Below are positions 9,849 to 18,917 of a stretch of DNA of 53,553 nt, one piece after another. This stretch comes from Prevotella sp. CAG:1031 (GTDB taxonomy: Bacteria > Bacteroidota > Bacteroidia > Bacteroidales > Muribaculaceae). The stretch is from the NCBI GenBank assembly GCA_000431215.1, contig HF985563.1:61013-114565 (forward strand). Direction: 5' to 3'. The notes under the pieces are model-generated. The model saw nothing but the letters and a program-made list of their open reading frames with translations. It was not told the DNA's origin and ran no database searches. How positions within the stretch are numbered: position 1 is the first letter of the stretch; each line of letters begins with the position of its first letter. The position numbers were made by a program, and so were the translations under genes.

Positions 9849-9878
9849 GCGAATAAAGCGCTATTTTGAGTATTTTTG
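9845..9878 (+). promoter_or_regulatory. Promoter of the aldose-1-epimerase-like gene
   Basis: A -7 box TATTTTTG at 9871-9878 is preceded about 20 nt upstream by TTTAG (9845-9849), a weak -33. Transcription would begin near 9885, downstream of the TTG at 9876, so that codon cannot be the start. Confidence 0.5.
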
Positions 9879-9896
9879 CTGCGTAAACCAAGTTTA

Positions 9897-10787
9897 ATGA
9901 TGTCTATGAACAGTATTCTCGAAAACAATCTTCTCAAAGTCGAGGTGTCGTCGTTCGGCGCCGAACTTCAGAGCATAACAAGCAAAGCCAGTGGGTATGA
10001 ATATCTCTGGCAGGGCGATCCGGCGTTTTGGAAACGGCGCTCGCCGGTGCTTTTCCCTATAGTCGGGGCGTTGTGGAACGGCGTTTTCCGCATTGATGGC
10101 CGCGAGTATAAGATGGAGCAGCACGGTTTTGCCCGCGACATGGAGTTCAAGCCTGTGGCTGACGCTCCCGAAGACGAACTGCTCTACGTGCTTGAATCGA
10201 CACCCGAGACTCTCGAACAGTTTCCCCGGCCGTTCCGTCTTGAGATAGGCTATGCGCTTTATGAGACAAGAATTACTGTTAAGTGGCGCGTCGTCAACAC
10301 CGGCCCCGAAGAGCTCTGTTTTCAGATCGGCGCCCATCCGGCGTTCAATCTGCCCGGTTTCGATGCGTCGCAGCCGGTGCACGGCTATTTCGCGTTCGAT
10401 GCCACTGATCTGATCACGGAAATTATCGGTTGGAACGGTTGCGTCGGCGATGTGGGCGCCTATGTGAAGCTTGACGACGTGGGCATGCTTCCTATAAAAG
10501 CTGATACATTCAGCCGTGATGCGCTGATTTTCGGCAACAGCAAGGTGCATAGGGTGTCGCTTCTCGACAGCCGCCGCTCGCCGGTAGTCACCCTGCTTTT
10601 CAGCTCGCCCTACGTCGGTCTGTGGGCGCCGAAGCCCGATGCGCCTTTTGTCTGCATCGAGCCGTGGTATGGACGAGCCGATTCTGTAGGCTTTGGGGGT
10701 GATTTCTCCCGGCGTCGCGCCGTCAACCGCCTCGCCCCGGGCGAAGCCTTCACCGCCTCCTATATGATCCTCATCGACAATCTGTAG
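9897..10787 (+). CDS. Aldose 1-epimerase family protein (LacX-like)
   Basis: About 296 residues from ATG 9897 (ATG 9906 is equally possible); the promoter position excludes the upstream TTG. Family landmarks are present: SSFGAELQSI near the N terminus, LWQGDPAFWKRRSPVLFPIVG-type text shortly after, HGFARD, QIGAHPAFNLP with the catalytic-type His, and CIEPWYG with the conserved Glu near the C terminus. Galactose-mutarotase-like enzymes interconvert alpha and beta anomers of hexoses; the LacX-like branch has no firmly defined substrate. No signal peptide, so probably cytoplasmic. Stands alone, with a repeat element just downstream. Confidence 0.87.
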   Translation: MMSMNSILENNLLKVEVSSFGAELQSITSKASGYEYLWQGDPAFWKRRSPVLFPIVGALWNGVFRIDGREYKMEQHGFARDMEFKPVADAPEDELLYVLESTPETLEQFPRPFRLEIGYALYETRITVKWRVVNTGPEELCFQIGAHPAFNLPGFDASQPVHGYFAFDATDLITEIIGWNGCVGDVGAYVKLDDVGMLPIKADTFSRDALIFGNSKVHRVSLLDSRRSPVVTLLFSSPYVGLWAPKPDAPFVCIEPWYGRADSVGFGGDFSRRRAVNRLAPGEAFTASYMILIDNL

Positions 10788-10852
10788 CATCTTTTCCTTG
10801 TGAACATCAAGCCAACGATCGGAAAGCAATAGTGACTTATGCTTCCGACGGA

Positions 10853-10988
10853 TTGCAGAACTCCAGTTTTATATGAATTTCCGCCCTGAATGTGGCCGCG
10901 TGCCTTTGGCACGCCTCTAAGTAGCTGTGGCGTAACAGGTTTATTGTTAGGCGTTTGAGGCGTGCCAAAGGCACGCGGCTACTCTTTG
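10853..10988. repeat. REP/MITE-like interspersed repeat, copy 1
   Basis: This 136-bp stretch aligns without gaps to 13733-13868; only the central spacer and a few bases differ. It contains two inverted arms at 10896-10914 and 10960-10978. Each arm contains a 17-bp hairpin of its own (GCGTGCCTTTGGCACGC, a 7-bp stem with a 3-nt loop), and the arms are reverse complements of each other. Copy 1 has the left end (TTGCAGAACTCC) but lacks the matching right end seen in copy 2. It lies between convergent genes. Confidence 0.85.
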
Positions 10989-11101
10989 ATGGTTCCTTGG
11001 AAATGATTGACTCGTTTTGGCGTTGGACGGATTTATGGTGTTACGAGGTAGTCAGTGTTTCTGTCGCCAATGCGTTATCACTCCGAACCGAATTCAGCTG
11101 T

Positions 11102-12046
11102 TTAGCTTTCTGCCGGCTCAATATGTGTGGTCACATAGACCGACATTTCCGGCAAAGACTTCTTTATTCGGTTCTCTGTTAAAGTCGCTATAGTGTGTGC
11201 CTTGCTGACAGTTAATTCCGGGTCGACTTTAATATGCACTTCGATATACGCGTCGTTGCCGCTTTTGAATGTGCGCAGACGATGCCACCTTATTACTCCT
11301 TCAGTTTCCGCAATCACTTTTTCTATTTTTGAACAAGCCTCGTCCGATAATGAACGGCCAAGCAATTCGCCAAGAGCGGGGTAGATCATTTTCACGCTTA
11401 CGATTGCAATTATAATCGAGACTATAATGGCGGCTATGGGGTCGAGAATGCGCCATTTATCGCCCATAAACATAGCGCCGGCTACACCGATCAAAGTAGC
11501 TATTGACGAAAAAGCATCGCTTCGGTGGTGCCAGGCATTCGCTTTTACAGCTTCGCTGTTTATCCTCCTGCCGACTCTGAACGTGAAATGGAAAAGCCAT
11601 TCTTTGGATATTATTGAAATTGCGATTATGAAGAGCGCAATAGGTGCCGGACGTGGAATTAAACCGCCTTGACAAACGAGAACTATTCGGTTGACACTGT
11701 CGATAAGTATTCCAATCGCAACAATCATAAGGGCTAACGATAGAATGACTGTAGCAAGCGCTTCATAATGACCGTGCCCGAACTGATGTTTGACATCGGG
11801 TTGCTTACGGGCTATTCCAATCATAACAATGACTATGATATCGCTTAGAAAGTCGGAGAAAGAATGAATGCCGTCGGCGACAAGCGCCGAGCTTCGTCCG
11901 AAGATTCCGCCTATTACTTTTGCCAGTCCAAGAATAGCGTTGATCCAAAAACCGATCCAGGTTACGCGACGCGCTTCGGCAACCGCATTCCTGCCATTAT
12001 CGCAACGGTCACAGCTATTGTCACTGAAATTATTGGTGTTGGCCAT
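11102..12046 (-). CDS. Cation diffusion facilitator (CDF) family transporter
   Basis: 314 residues with about six membrane helices between residues 25 and 215 and a cytoplasmic C-terminal domain. Metal-site motifs are DGIHSFSDF in helix 2 and HHRSDAFSS in helix 5, the HxxxD/DxxxD pattern of CDF carriers; a His-rich loop HQFGHGHYE lies between helices 2 and 3. By family it exports a divalent metal (Zn2+, Fe2+ or Mn2+) by antiport with protons; the metal cannot be assigned from this alone. A Cys/Asp-rich N terminus (SCDRCDN) could bind metal. Has its own well-formed promoter. Confidence 0.92.
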   Translation of the reverse strand: MANTNNFSDNSCDRCDNGRNAVAEARRVTWIGFWINAILGLAKVIGGIFGRSSALVADGIHSFSDFLSDIIVIVMIGIARKQPDVKHQFGHGHYEALATVILSLALMIVAIGILIDSVNRIVLVCQGGLIPRPAPIALFIIAISIISKEWLFHFTFRVGRRINSEAVKANAWHHRSDAFSSIATLIGVAGAMFMGDKWRILDPIAAIIVSIIIAIVSVKMIYPALGELLGRSLSDEACSKIEKVIAETEGVIRWHRLRTFKSGNDAYIEVHIKVDPELTVSKAHTIATLTENRIKKSLPEMSVYVTTHIEPAES

Positions 12047-12168
12047 TATAAAAGAGCTGATGTCGGGTTATTTTCAGAGATGTCAATTATTTGGAGTGTT
12101 CACTCGGAGCCGATTTGCCGTAGATTATGGTCAGACTCCGCGATTGCACTGTAATATTCGGGAGTTTG

Positions 12169-12200
12169 CAAAGTTAAGTATTCCCAGTGATTATATCAAC
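12169..12200 (-). promoter_or_regulatory. Promoter of the CDF transporter
   Basis: On the minus strand a -7 box TAACTTTG (12169-12176) is preceded by GTTG (12197-12200) with a 20-nt spacer, an excellent fit to the Bacteroidetes consensus. The predicted leader is about 115 nt. Confidence 0.65.
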
Positions 12201-12261
12201 ACCTCCGCGAGTAGGAATTTCGAAAGAGAGAATGTTGGCGCCCGTGTTAAATGGAATTGAT

Positions 12262-12269
12262 TAATTTTG
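12262..12269 (+). promoter_or_regulatory. -7 box for the EamA transporter
   Basis: TAATTTTG matches TAnnTTTG exactly and lies 104 nt upstream of ATG 12373. The nearest TTG upstream is about 24 nt away, slightly too far, so strength is uncertain. Confidence 0.45.
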
Positions 12270-12372
12270 CACCTGAATCGGTATAATAGGATTGCCGATT
12301 GTTATGATTATATCACCGCGAAACGAATTGAATGATTCGGGCGCGACATAGAATGGCTAATTCCGTAAAAAT

Positions 12373-13263
12373 ATGGCATCTCTCAGTAGAAAAGCGATGA
12401 TAGGTTATCCGGCCGGAATAATAACCGGTATTACTTATGGGTTAAATCCGCTGTTTGCTGTCCCGCTGATGAACAGCGGGGCAAGTATCGGCTCAATCCT
12501 GTTTTTTCGGTATGGAATTGCCGTAGTGATTCTGGGGCTGTTCATTTTATTGGGAAAACATAGCTTTAAGGTGTCATTTAAGCAGGCCGGTGTGCTGATC
12601 GTTCTCGGGCTACTTTATTCGACGAGCAGCTTGCTTTTATTTGAGGCTTATAATTACATAGCCTCAGGACTTGCTACCACGCTGGTGTTTCTATATCCGG
12701 TTCTTGTTGCCATAATTATGGTGTTCCTGCGAGTTGTTCCGTCGTGGCCTGTGTGGCTGTCAATCGCCCTGACTTTTCTCGGAGTGCTGATAATGACCAA
12801 CAGTGGTTCCGCACAAGATGTAAATCCTACCGGAATTCTGCTTTCGGTGGGCTCGTCGTTCTCCTATGCGCTGTTTATTGTTGTAATTAACCGCAGCAAA
12901 GTAATCGCTGGTATCTCAAATTCTCTGCTGACATTCTACGCTCTATTGGTGGGCGCTGTCGTATTTTTCGTGAAGATATTGTCGTCGGGAACAGCATTGA
13001 CTCAGGGTATATATGGGCCCATGTCGTGGCTAAATCTCGTCGGGCTTGCGTTATTACCGACAATAGTGTCGACTGCCACACTGGCAGTGGCCACGCGCAA
13101 TATCGGCGCGACCAAAGCATCGGTTCTCGGAGTATTCGAGCCTATTACAGCCATTCTCGTCGGGACACTGGTATTTGGCGAAGCCCTCACGCCGAATATC
13201 GTCGTCGGTATAGCGATAGCTACGGCGGCTGTAACGTTCATGGTGGCAGTTACCAAGAGGTAA
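12373..13263 (+). CDS. EamA/DMT superfamily transporter
   Basis: 296 residues made almost entirely of about ten hydrophobic helices, arranged as two five-helix EamA repeats. The first repeat includes FFRYGIAVVILGLFILLGK and ends near residue 145; the second opens with a conserved small-residue stretch (GILLSVGSSFSYALFIVV). By family it is an inner-membrane exporter of small metabolites or amino acids; substrate not predictable. The start at ATG 12373 follows a predicted promoter. No partner gene is adjacent. Confidence 0.9.
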   Translation: MASLSRKAMIGYPAGIITGITYGLNPLFAVPLMNSGASIGSILFFRYGIAVVILGLFILLGKHSFKVSFKQAGVLIVLGLLYSTSSLLLFEAYNYIASGLATTLVFLYPVLVAIIMVFLRVVPSWPVWLSIALTFLGVLIMTNSGSAQDVNPTGILLSVGSSFSYALFIVVINRSKVIAGISNSLLTFYALLVGAVVFFVKILSSGTALTQGIYGPMSWLNLVGLALLPTIVSTATLAVATRNIGATKASVLGVFEPITAILVGTLVFGEALTPNIVVGIAIATAAVTFMVAVTKR

Positions 13264-13379
13264 TTATGGACGCAATCGTAAATAGCTGAAAAGAAATCCG
13301 ATTTGCCTAATGTTTCGATTACATGGGAAAGAACGATAGAATCTCTTACAGACTAACCACCTCAATCAGGCCATTTACT

Positions 13380-13402
13380 GTCAAGCGCTTCCAGCGCTTG
13401 AC
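13380..13402. repeat. Short perfect hairpin in the gap after the EamA gene
   Basis: GTCAAGCGC and GCGCTTGAC form a 9-bp perfect stem with a 5-nt loop. There is no T run, so it is not an obvious intrinsic terminator. Nothing else is seen in 13264-13490. Confidence 0.45.
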
Positions 13403-13490
13403 GATAGAATCAGTAATGATGCACCCCCCAGTTGTATTATCTGAATCGTCTTGTGATGCAGAATATGGCTGGATGTCCCCGCTCCATGAT

Positions 13491-13516
13491 AAAAAAGGCC
13501 GCGCTTTGGCGCGGCC
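13491..13516 (-). terminator. Intrinsic terminator of the tRNA-Arg gene
   Basis: Read on the minus strand, GGCCGCGC-CAAA-GCGCGGCC is a perfect 8-bp GC stem followed by six Ts, starting a few bases after the tRNA 3' end. Confidence 0.85.
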
Positions 13517-13521
13517 TGAAG

Positions 13522-13595
13522 TGACTCCTACAGGATTCAAACCTGTAACCTTCTGATCCGTAGTCAGATGCTCTATTCAGTTGAGCTAAGGAGCC
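13522..13595 (-). tRNA. tRNA-Arg(ACG)
   Basis: The minus strand folds into a complete cloverleaf of 74 nt: acceptor arms GGCTCCT and AGGAGTC (one G-U pair), D stem GCTC/GAGC, anticodon stem TCTGA/TCAGA with loop CTACGGA (anticodon ACG), and T stem ACAGG/CCTGT with loop TTTGAAT. Discriminator A is followed by C-T, so CCA is not encoded. It would decode CGN arginine codons after A34-to-inosine editing. It has a promoter and a terminator of its own. Confidence 0.95.
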
Positions 13596-13629
13596 GAAAT
13601 GTAATTGCTAACTCTCTCGTTTGCGAGTG

Positions 13630-13661
13630 CAAAGATAGTGCCTTTTTTTTATGTGGCAAAA
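13630..13661 (-). promoter_or_regulatory. Promoter of tRNA-Arg
   Basis: On the minus strand TATCTTTG (13630-13637) is preceded by TTTTG (13657-13661) with a 19-nt spacer, a near-ideal -7/-33 pair located 35 nt upstream of the tRNA. Confidence 0.7.
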
Positions 13662-13728
13662 TTTTTTTCGAAAAAAATACAAATGGGCGGTGTCAGCGCC
13701 TGAACTGGTTTGCATCGACTTGGCGGGG

Positions 13729-13911
13729 GGTGTTGCAGAACTCCAGTTTTGTATGATTTTCCGCCCTGAATGTGGCCGCGTGCCTTTGGCACGCTTCTAT
13801 GGCGTTGTGGTGTAACATATTTATTTTCAGGTATTTGAAACGTGCCAAAGGCACGCGGCTACTCTTTGTCGGAAACGGCGGGTCCGATATGCCAGGGAGT
13901 TCTGCAACACC
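13729..13911. repeat. REP/MITE-like interspersed repeat, copy 2, with terminal inverted repeats
   Basis: Copy 2 of the 136-bp repeat occupies 13733-13868, with arms at 13776-13794 and about 13840-13858. Here the element is bounded by perfect 16-bp inverted repeats: GGTGTTGCAGAACTCC at 13729-13744 and its reverse complement at 13896-13911. The whole 183-bp unit therefore looks like a non-autonomous transposon (MITE) carrying a REP-like double hairpin. No target-site duplication is obvious, and no transposase or RAYT gene is in the window. Confidence 0.75.
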
Positions 13912-13941
13912 GTCCGTACCGGCCGGGTGATTCTCGGGCAC

Positions 13942-13977
13942 AAAAAAACTCCCCGGGAGTCAGTGACGTCCGGGGAG
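13942..13977 (-). terminator. Intrinsic terminator of the large secreted protein gene
   Basis: On the minus strand CTCCCCGG and CCGGGGAG form an 8-bp stem with a 13-nt loop region, followed by seven Ts, 16 nt after the stop codon at 13993. Confidence 0.85.
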
Positions 13978-13992
13978 CTGGAATAATGGAGA

Positions 13993-16900
13993 TCAGAAGA
14001 GGATTTTTTCGACTTTGTCGCCATGACGGCGGATAAGGATCTGTCCGGCCTGCGGGTAGGCAATGCGGACTCCCTGGAGGTTGAAGTATTCAACCGGGTC
14101 GTCGCTGTCGGCAATCGCGGCATTGATGCCAGTCACTGTCTCGGAGTTGAGAATCTGTAGAGTCTTTACAGCAGAGGCATCTTTCTTGCCGGGTGTGTAG
14201 GTGACGCGCAGCGTGCCGTTCTTATAGGCGATATTGCTGGTGGTGAATTTCTTGAACGAAGTAGCTTCGGCAGGTTTGACCGACATATTATATTCGACAC
14301 CCTGTTCAATCTTTTGAGCGGGTGTCACAGCATAGGCGGCCATCATGTTGGCGGATGAAACGGGAGCTTCGGCAGAGAAGACGAGGCCAACATTGTTTGC
14401 TTTACCGTCGCGCACGTAGAACTCGCCCATGAAGCCGCCGTTGATTGCGTCTTCACCGTAAGTGCCGGTGGCAGGGATTGCAGATATGTCGAGGTCATAA
14501 TAACCCTGCTCGGTGTTGTATACGAAGGGCACAACCGTTTCAGGATATTTGCCGTCAACGTTCCAGAAGTTCTTCTCCATGACGAGGAAGAGTTCTTCAA
14601 CAGCCTCGGGCACACGGGCCGGTTTGGCGATGGAGAACGAAACGGGAGTAGCAGCGGCAGAGTTGTTCATGCCATCTTTTTCGGCATGGGCGTTAATTGT
14701 GTAGCTGCCCGGGTCGCTGATGGTGAAGGGAGCGCTATAGGTCAGCTCGTCGCCGGTTGTCGAACCATTGGTAATGGTATACTTGATTGTAGGTTCCGCA
14801 GTTTCACAAGCGATAGTGACGGTCACGGCGTCGGTCGGTTCAGTCTGCTCACTGACCGTAATCGTCGGAGTCTTGACGGTCTCCAGACCGGGGTCGCCAC
14901 TAACTGCCTTACGATAAAGGATGATATTCGAAAATTGGTCTGTTGTCGAAGTACGATCGCTGCAACTGGTATTTTTGTAAGCGTTAAATGTAGTCCCAAT
15001 ATAAGCCATGAGGTTACCCGCTGAACCGCAGTTAAAGAAGTGAACGTTCATCGCATTATCGCCCCATCCAGATTCGCCGTTTGTTATAGTGACATAGCTT
15101 CGATCTGATTTTGCCGCAAGTGAAAGACCATTAGCGTTATTTGAGGCGGTTAGATAATTAGAACTGTTTTTCAAGAGGTATGCTGAAGTGCCATCAGAAG
15201 CCTTTGTGCCATCAGATTCAACGGTAAATACGAGGTAGTCAGAAGCTGTTAACTTTGTATTATCGTTCTTAAGATTTGTGTCTTTTACGCCTGTGCCATT
15301 TTTAGATATCGATTTTAACACATAGTAATTGTCGTCTGCGCCGTTACCTGTCTTGAAGTAATGAGAAGCGATAATAATCTCGTCGCCAGCTTTGATTTGA
15401 GAAGCACCAGTTACGAGGTTAAATATATCAGTTGCGGCGGCTCTGCGAACGGGAGCGGCCTTGGCTGCGGCCTTTTCGAGAACAAACTCAACTTTCGAAA
15501 CTGCCATTGTGCTCGTAACATCGCTGGCAAATACTATTTCGGTAGGCTTATCGGTCAAATCAACCTTTGTGCCGGAGGCAGTAGAAGTTCCGTTAACTTT
15601 CAGCTTGTCGGTGCCTATGAACGTAACGCCTGCAAAACAATATGAATTGTCGGGCACTTTGACTGTAATTGTGTTGTTATTCGTCGAAGTGCTGTAAAAA
15701 CGCAATCCTTTAGGACTGTTGTTCGAATTAAATGCCGGATAAGAAGAACCTTCTGATGTTGCAGTCGTTTCAAACGAAAGAGTAGTGTTGTCGAGTGCTT
15801 CAATTTTGTCAGACTTCCAGTTATTTGTAAAGTTATTCTGAGCAGTGTATGGACTGTTACCGCTTGTCCAGCCCTGGTTGGCCATTGTGACGACGGCGGT
15901 GACGGTCGAAGGTTCGGGCTGCGAATCGTCGTTGAAGATGTAGGTGGCTGCGGCAACGTCAGAGCCGGCGGTGTTGACGGCATAGGCGTTGATGGTTACC
16001 GAGCGGTGCCGGAGGGCAGTGCGGTGGACTTCAACAATGCGGACAATGCCCGAGAGGGTAGCTTTGTCGACGTCCACGGTGAGAATTCTGCCTTCGGGGC
16101 TTGCGCCTTCTTGTCCGGCTTCGATTGTGTTGTGAGCGCTGTAGCCGTCGAGGGTGTAGTAGATAACATCGGGCACAGGATAAACGTCGGCATTGAGCGA
16201 TAGGGTGACGTCGATCTCTTCATTAGTGCCGAACACTTTCTGGTCTTCGTGGGAGAATGTGATGACGGGGGCGACAGTAGGGATTTCCGGCGTTTTAACT
16301 GAATAGGTTGCCTCGGCTGCGTCGGAGGCGAGGTAGCCTGAGGCTGTTGCCACGGCGGAGAAGCTGACGGTTTTGCCGGCATCAGCGGCAGCGAACGAGT
16401 AGCTGTAGGGGGACGCAACGTTGACGGTAGAGCCATCGCGGGTAACGGCGAGCTGAGCCCCGGCGGTTTCCGACGAAATGGTCACGACGTCGCCGATATT
16501 GACCTCAGAACCCGTGGCGATGGAGTAGGTCGGTGCGGCTGCCTTTTCGGTAGGTGTGACAGTCTGAATGTTATACATGCGGTATTCGGTATTGGTTTTG
16601 CCGAATTTGTTTTCGCCTTGTGCAACGATGACAATGTCTTCGGTAAGAGTGATGGTGTGGCTCTCGGCGTCGTAAATATTCGTGGTCCCTTCGGCATTGA
16701 AGCCGTTGGCAATGAAGTCGGCTTTTTTAATGATCTTTACAGCGAGTTTTGTCGCATATCTGGAGGTGACTTTCGCCTGAGTCCCTGTGGGATAATCGCC
16801 GTTGGGAAGCTCGAATGTCGGACTTTGGGGAGCGTATCCGACTTCGTATTGCGCTTCTATATAAGAATCGTTATTAATAGCGGTGAGATCGAAGGTTCCG

Positions 16901-17896
16901 GGGGTTGTGAAAGTGTAAGACCAGCTGCCGGTGAATGTGTCGTCAACTATTGTATTCTTGTCCTCATCGGTGAGTTCCAAAGAAAATAGGTCGTCGGGCT
17001 TCGTAGAAGTGACATTGATGGTCAATGGCAATTTGTATGAGCCTGTTCCCTTGTCGACCGATAAAACGGCGGCGGTGCCGTCGGTGATTATGTAAGTGTT
17101 TGTGACCGTTTCGGAATACTCTTTATAGTCCGAAGAATATGCTGTGGCTTCTACGGTATATTTGCCGGCTTCGGTGAAAGTGTAATTATAAGTGCCGGTA
17201 CTATTAAATGAATCGCAGGCGACGTTGCTGCCATCTTTATAGATGGCGCACTGGAGGATGTCAGTGTCGTTGCCGCATGAGGCTGTGAGTGTCTGTCCGA
17301 CGCGGTAAGTTCCTGAGGGGGGGGGTAATTGTGACTTTGTGCTTTGATTCTTCTGCTTCGATATAGATTCCGATGGATTTGATGGAAACATCTTTGTCGG
17401 ATGAGATAGTGATTGCGTTGATCTCTGTTGGAGATGCCGGAGTGGGATAGAGGCGGCTGAATGTTCCGCTTTCAATGGTTGCCGTCGGGCCGTCGAATGA
17501 TACACCGTTTACTGTTACAGTGGCAGTCGTTCCGTTGGCCTGACGGCCCATGAACTGGTATTCCTTGACCTTGTAACTTTTCTTGAGGGTAAAGGTAAAT
17601 TTGCCCCCGGCTTTCATGTAGATACCCCCTTTTGAGTTGTAAGCTACGTTTGAGGCTTCGGTGATCGCTCCGACATAGTCGGGAGCATTGTCAATGTCGA
17701 ATGAAGTGACATCTTTACCGACCACGGTGGCAAAAACATTGGTCAAAGCAACGGAAGTGCCGAAGTTTGTGCCGTAATCTGTTGCTTTATCGTTGTTCCT
17801 GAAATTGTAGAGCATGTAAGGGTCTACACCCTGTTCGGCTCTCGCCGGCAGGATAAATGCCTGCAAAGCAAGAATAAGAAGTAGTTGTTTTTTCAT
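13993..17896 (-). CDS. Large secreted repeat/adhesin-like protein, out of frame at a C9 tract (possibly phase-variable)
   Basis: ATG 17896 opens a signal peptide (MKKQLLLILALQAFILPARA) and about 190 sensible residues, but at nine consecutive Cs (17317-17325) the frame changes and this segment stops at 17261. In the frame set by eight Cs the text continues smoothly (PPSGTYRVGQTLTASCG) to a stop at 13993, giving about 1,300 residues. The long part contains Ig-like/FN3-associated (chitobiase C-terminal-like) beta modules, for example TISDPGSYTINAHAEKDG, and ends in a tail (PVEYFNLQGVRIAYPQAGQI) of the type found on secreted Bacteroidales proteins. Likely cell-surface or extracellular; no enzymatic motif recognised. 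It could be phase-variable, a recent frameshift, or an assembly error in the homopolymer. Confidence 0.8.
17317..17325. repeat. Homopolymer of nine G/C at the frame break
   Basis: Nine Gs on the plus strand (nine Cs in the coding strand). Eight or eleven would join the two halves of the secreted protein in one frame. It lies about 190 residues into the coding region, after the signal peptide. Confidence 0.9.
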
Positions 17897-18070
17897 ATAT
17901 AGAGAGGGTTAAATAAAAGATTGGTATTTAAAATGGGGTAGTATGTGCGCGAACAAAAGCTGAAGACGCAAGACTATCGCATTTTAGGGTGCGAAAGAAG
18001 TTTTTTTCATGATTAAAGAATTGGTTAAAGTATTAAAACGGAAGATTGTAATTGTCAACGGAAGATGTCG

Positions 18071-18078
18071 CAAAGTTA
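18071..18078 (-). promoter_or_regulatory. Possible -7 box for the large secreted protein
   Basis: TAACTTTG on the minus strand, about 175 nt upstream of ATG 17896. It is the only TAnnTTTG match on that strand in the 17897-18201 gap. No similar match was found for the divergent lipoprotein gene. Confidence 0.35.
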
Positions 18079-18201
18079 TAAAACCGACAGAACTAATCAA
18101 ACATTTTTTTATTAAAACTTGGTTACAAATTATATCGGAGTGATGGTCAACCTATTCGCGCGTGAAATTGTTTTAAGGAAAACATCAAATACTAAACGAC
18201 A

Positions 18202-18693
18202 ATGAAAAAGATTCTTTACGCACTGCTGTTAGCGCTGCCTTTCGCATTGAGTTCATGCAGCAACGATGACGAACTTCCCGAAGTCAAAATCTCGGTCGAC
18301 TATTCGGGTGCTACCGAAGTCGACGGCGTCTATTATGTCGTCGAGGGGGAAGAGCTGAATATCGACGCCATTAAGGTTACGCCCAAATCGGGCTATAAGG
18401 CCGCCAATCTCGGCGCTACTTCATATTATTGGAACTATCAGTTTCTCGGGACAACTATTGTGGAGCCGTTCGGCATTACCGTCGACACTGAGGGAATGGA
18501 GCCGGGCGACTACATAATGCAGATACGCTCGACCGTCTATCAGGTTGATCGTGCGGCCGGCATCGCCTATATCGTATTGCCTGTCAAGATTGTTGATGAC
18601 GATGATGACATTCCCGGAAACGGCGATGAGCCGGAAGAGGGCACTATTAATCCCGACAGCGATATCCGTGCGGCTGTAGCTCCGACAGATTAA
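18202..18693 (+). CDS. Small lipoprotein of unknown function
   Basis: 163 residues. The N terminus MKKILYALLLALPFALSSCSN is a lipoprotein signal peptide with a lipobox ending at Cys19, followed by an acidic SNDDELPE linker as in many Bacteroidales surface lipoproteins. The rest is beta-rich, with a central Ig-like stretch (YYWNYQFLGTTIVEPFGITV) and an acidic C-terminal tail (VDDDDDIPGNGDEPEEG). No known domain recognised. It has its own intrinsic terminator downstream. It is divergent from the secreted repeat protein, which may share its regulation, but there is no direct evidence. Confidence 0.8.
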   Translation: MKKILYALLLALPFALSSCSNDDELPEVKISVDYSGATEVDGVYYVVEGEELNIDAIKVTPKSGYKAANLGATSYYWNYQFLGTTIVEPFGITVDTEGMEPGDYIMQIRSTVYQVDRAAGIAYIVLPVKIVDDDDDIPGNGDEPEEGTINPDSDIRAAVAPTD

Positions 18694-18714
18694 ATGATAA
18701 GACAATAGCCACAG

Positions 18715-18744
18715 AACGCGCGACTTTTGGGCCGCGCGTTTTTT
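18715..18744 (+). terminator. Intrinsic terminator after the lipoprotein gene
   Basis: AACGCGCG (18715-18722) pairs with CGCGCGTT (18733-18740), followed by a run of six Ts counting the last two bases of the stem. It insulates the following operon from read-through. Confidence 0.85.
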
Positions 18745-18760
18745 AGCACCTTATTGAGAT

Positions 18761-18796
18761 AAGGTCCTTAAAGTTCTTAAGGTCTTTAAAGTCTTT
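18761..18796. repeat. Two tandem 18-bp AT-rich repeats
   Basis: AAGGTCCTTAAAGTTCTT (18761-18778) is followed directly by AAGGTCTTTAAAGTCTTT (18779-18796), three mismatches. They sit 38 nt upstream of the -7 box of the kinase operon, a suitable place for an operator, though such stretches are also common filler in Bacteroidales intergenic DNA. Confidence 0.5.
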
Positions 18797-18833
18797 TTAA
18801 CATTAAAAGGCGGTTTTTGCATGGATTTTTAAC

Positions 18834-18841
18834 TACTTTTG
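18834..18841 (+). promoter_or_regulatory. -7 box of the kinase/phosphatase/FHA operon
   Basis: TACTTTTG, an exact TAnnTTTG match, 77 nt upstream of ATG 18918. The nearest TTG is only 14 nt upstream, so the -33 element is unclear and an activator may be needed. Confidence 0.5.
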
Positions 18842-18917
18842 CCTATTGTTCAGAGAACTGAAATCGCAGTTCGATATCTTAATCAGTGCAAAACAAGTAA
18901 TTTAAACCTAAATAATT

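Noticed and set aside
9876..9878. TTG as start of the aldose-1-epimerase-like gene
   Set aside because: It overlaps the predicted -7 box at 9871-9878, so it would not be in the transcript; the ATG at 9897 or 9906 is used.
13729..13911. Invertible promoter (inverton) flanked by the 16-bp inverted repeats
   Set aside because: No TAnnTTTG promoter faces out of the segment, and copy 1 lacks the second repeat; a MITE-like repeat fits better.
17317..17325. Programmed ribosomal frameshift at the C9 tract
   Set aside because: The tract is a simple homopolymer with no downstream stimulatory structure seen, so slippage at the DNA level or a sequence error is simpler.
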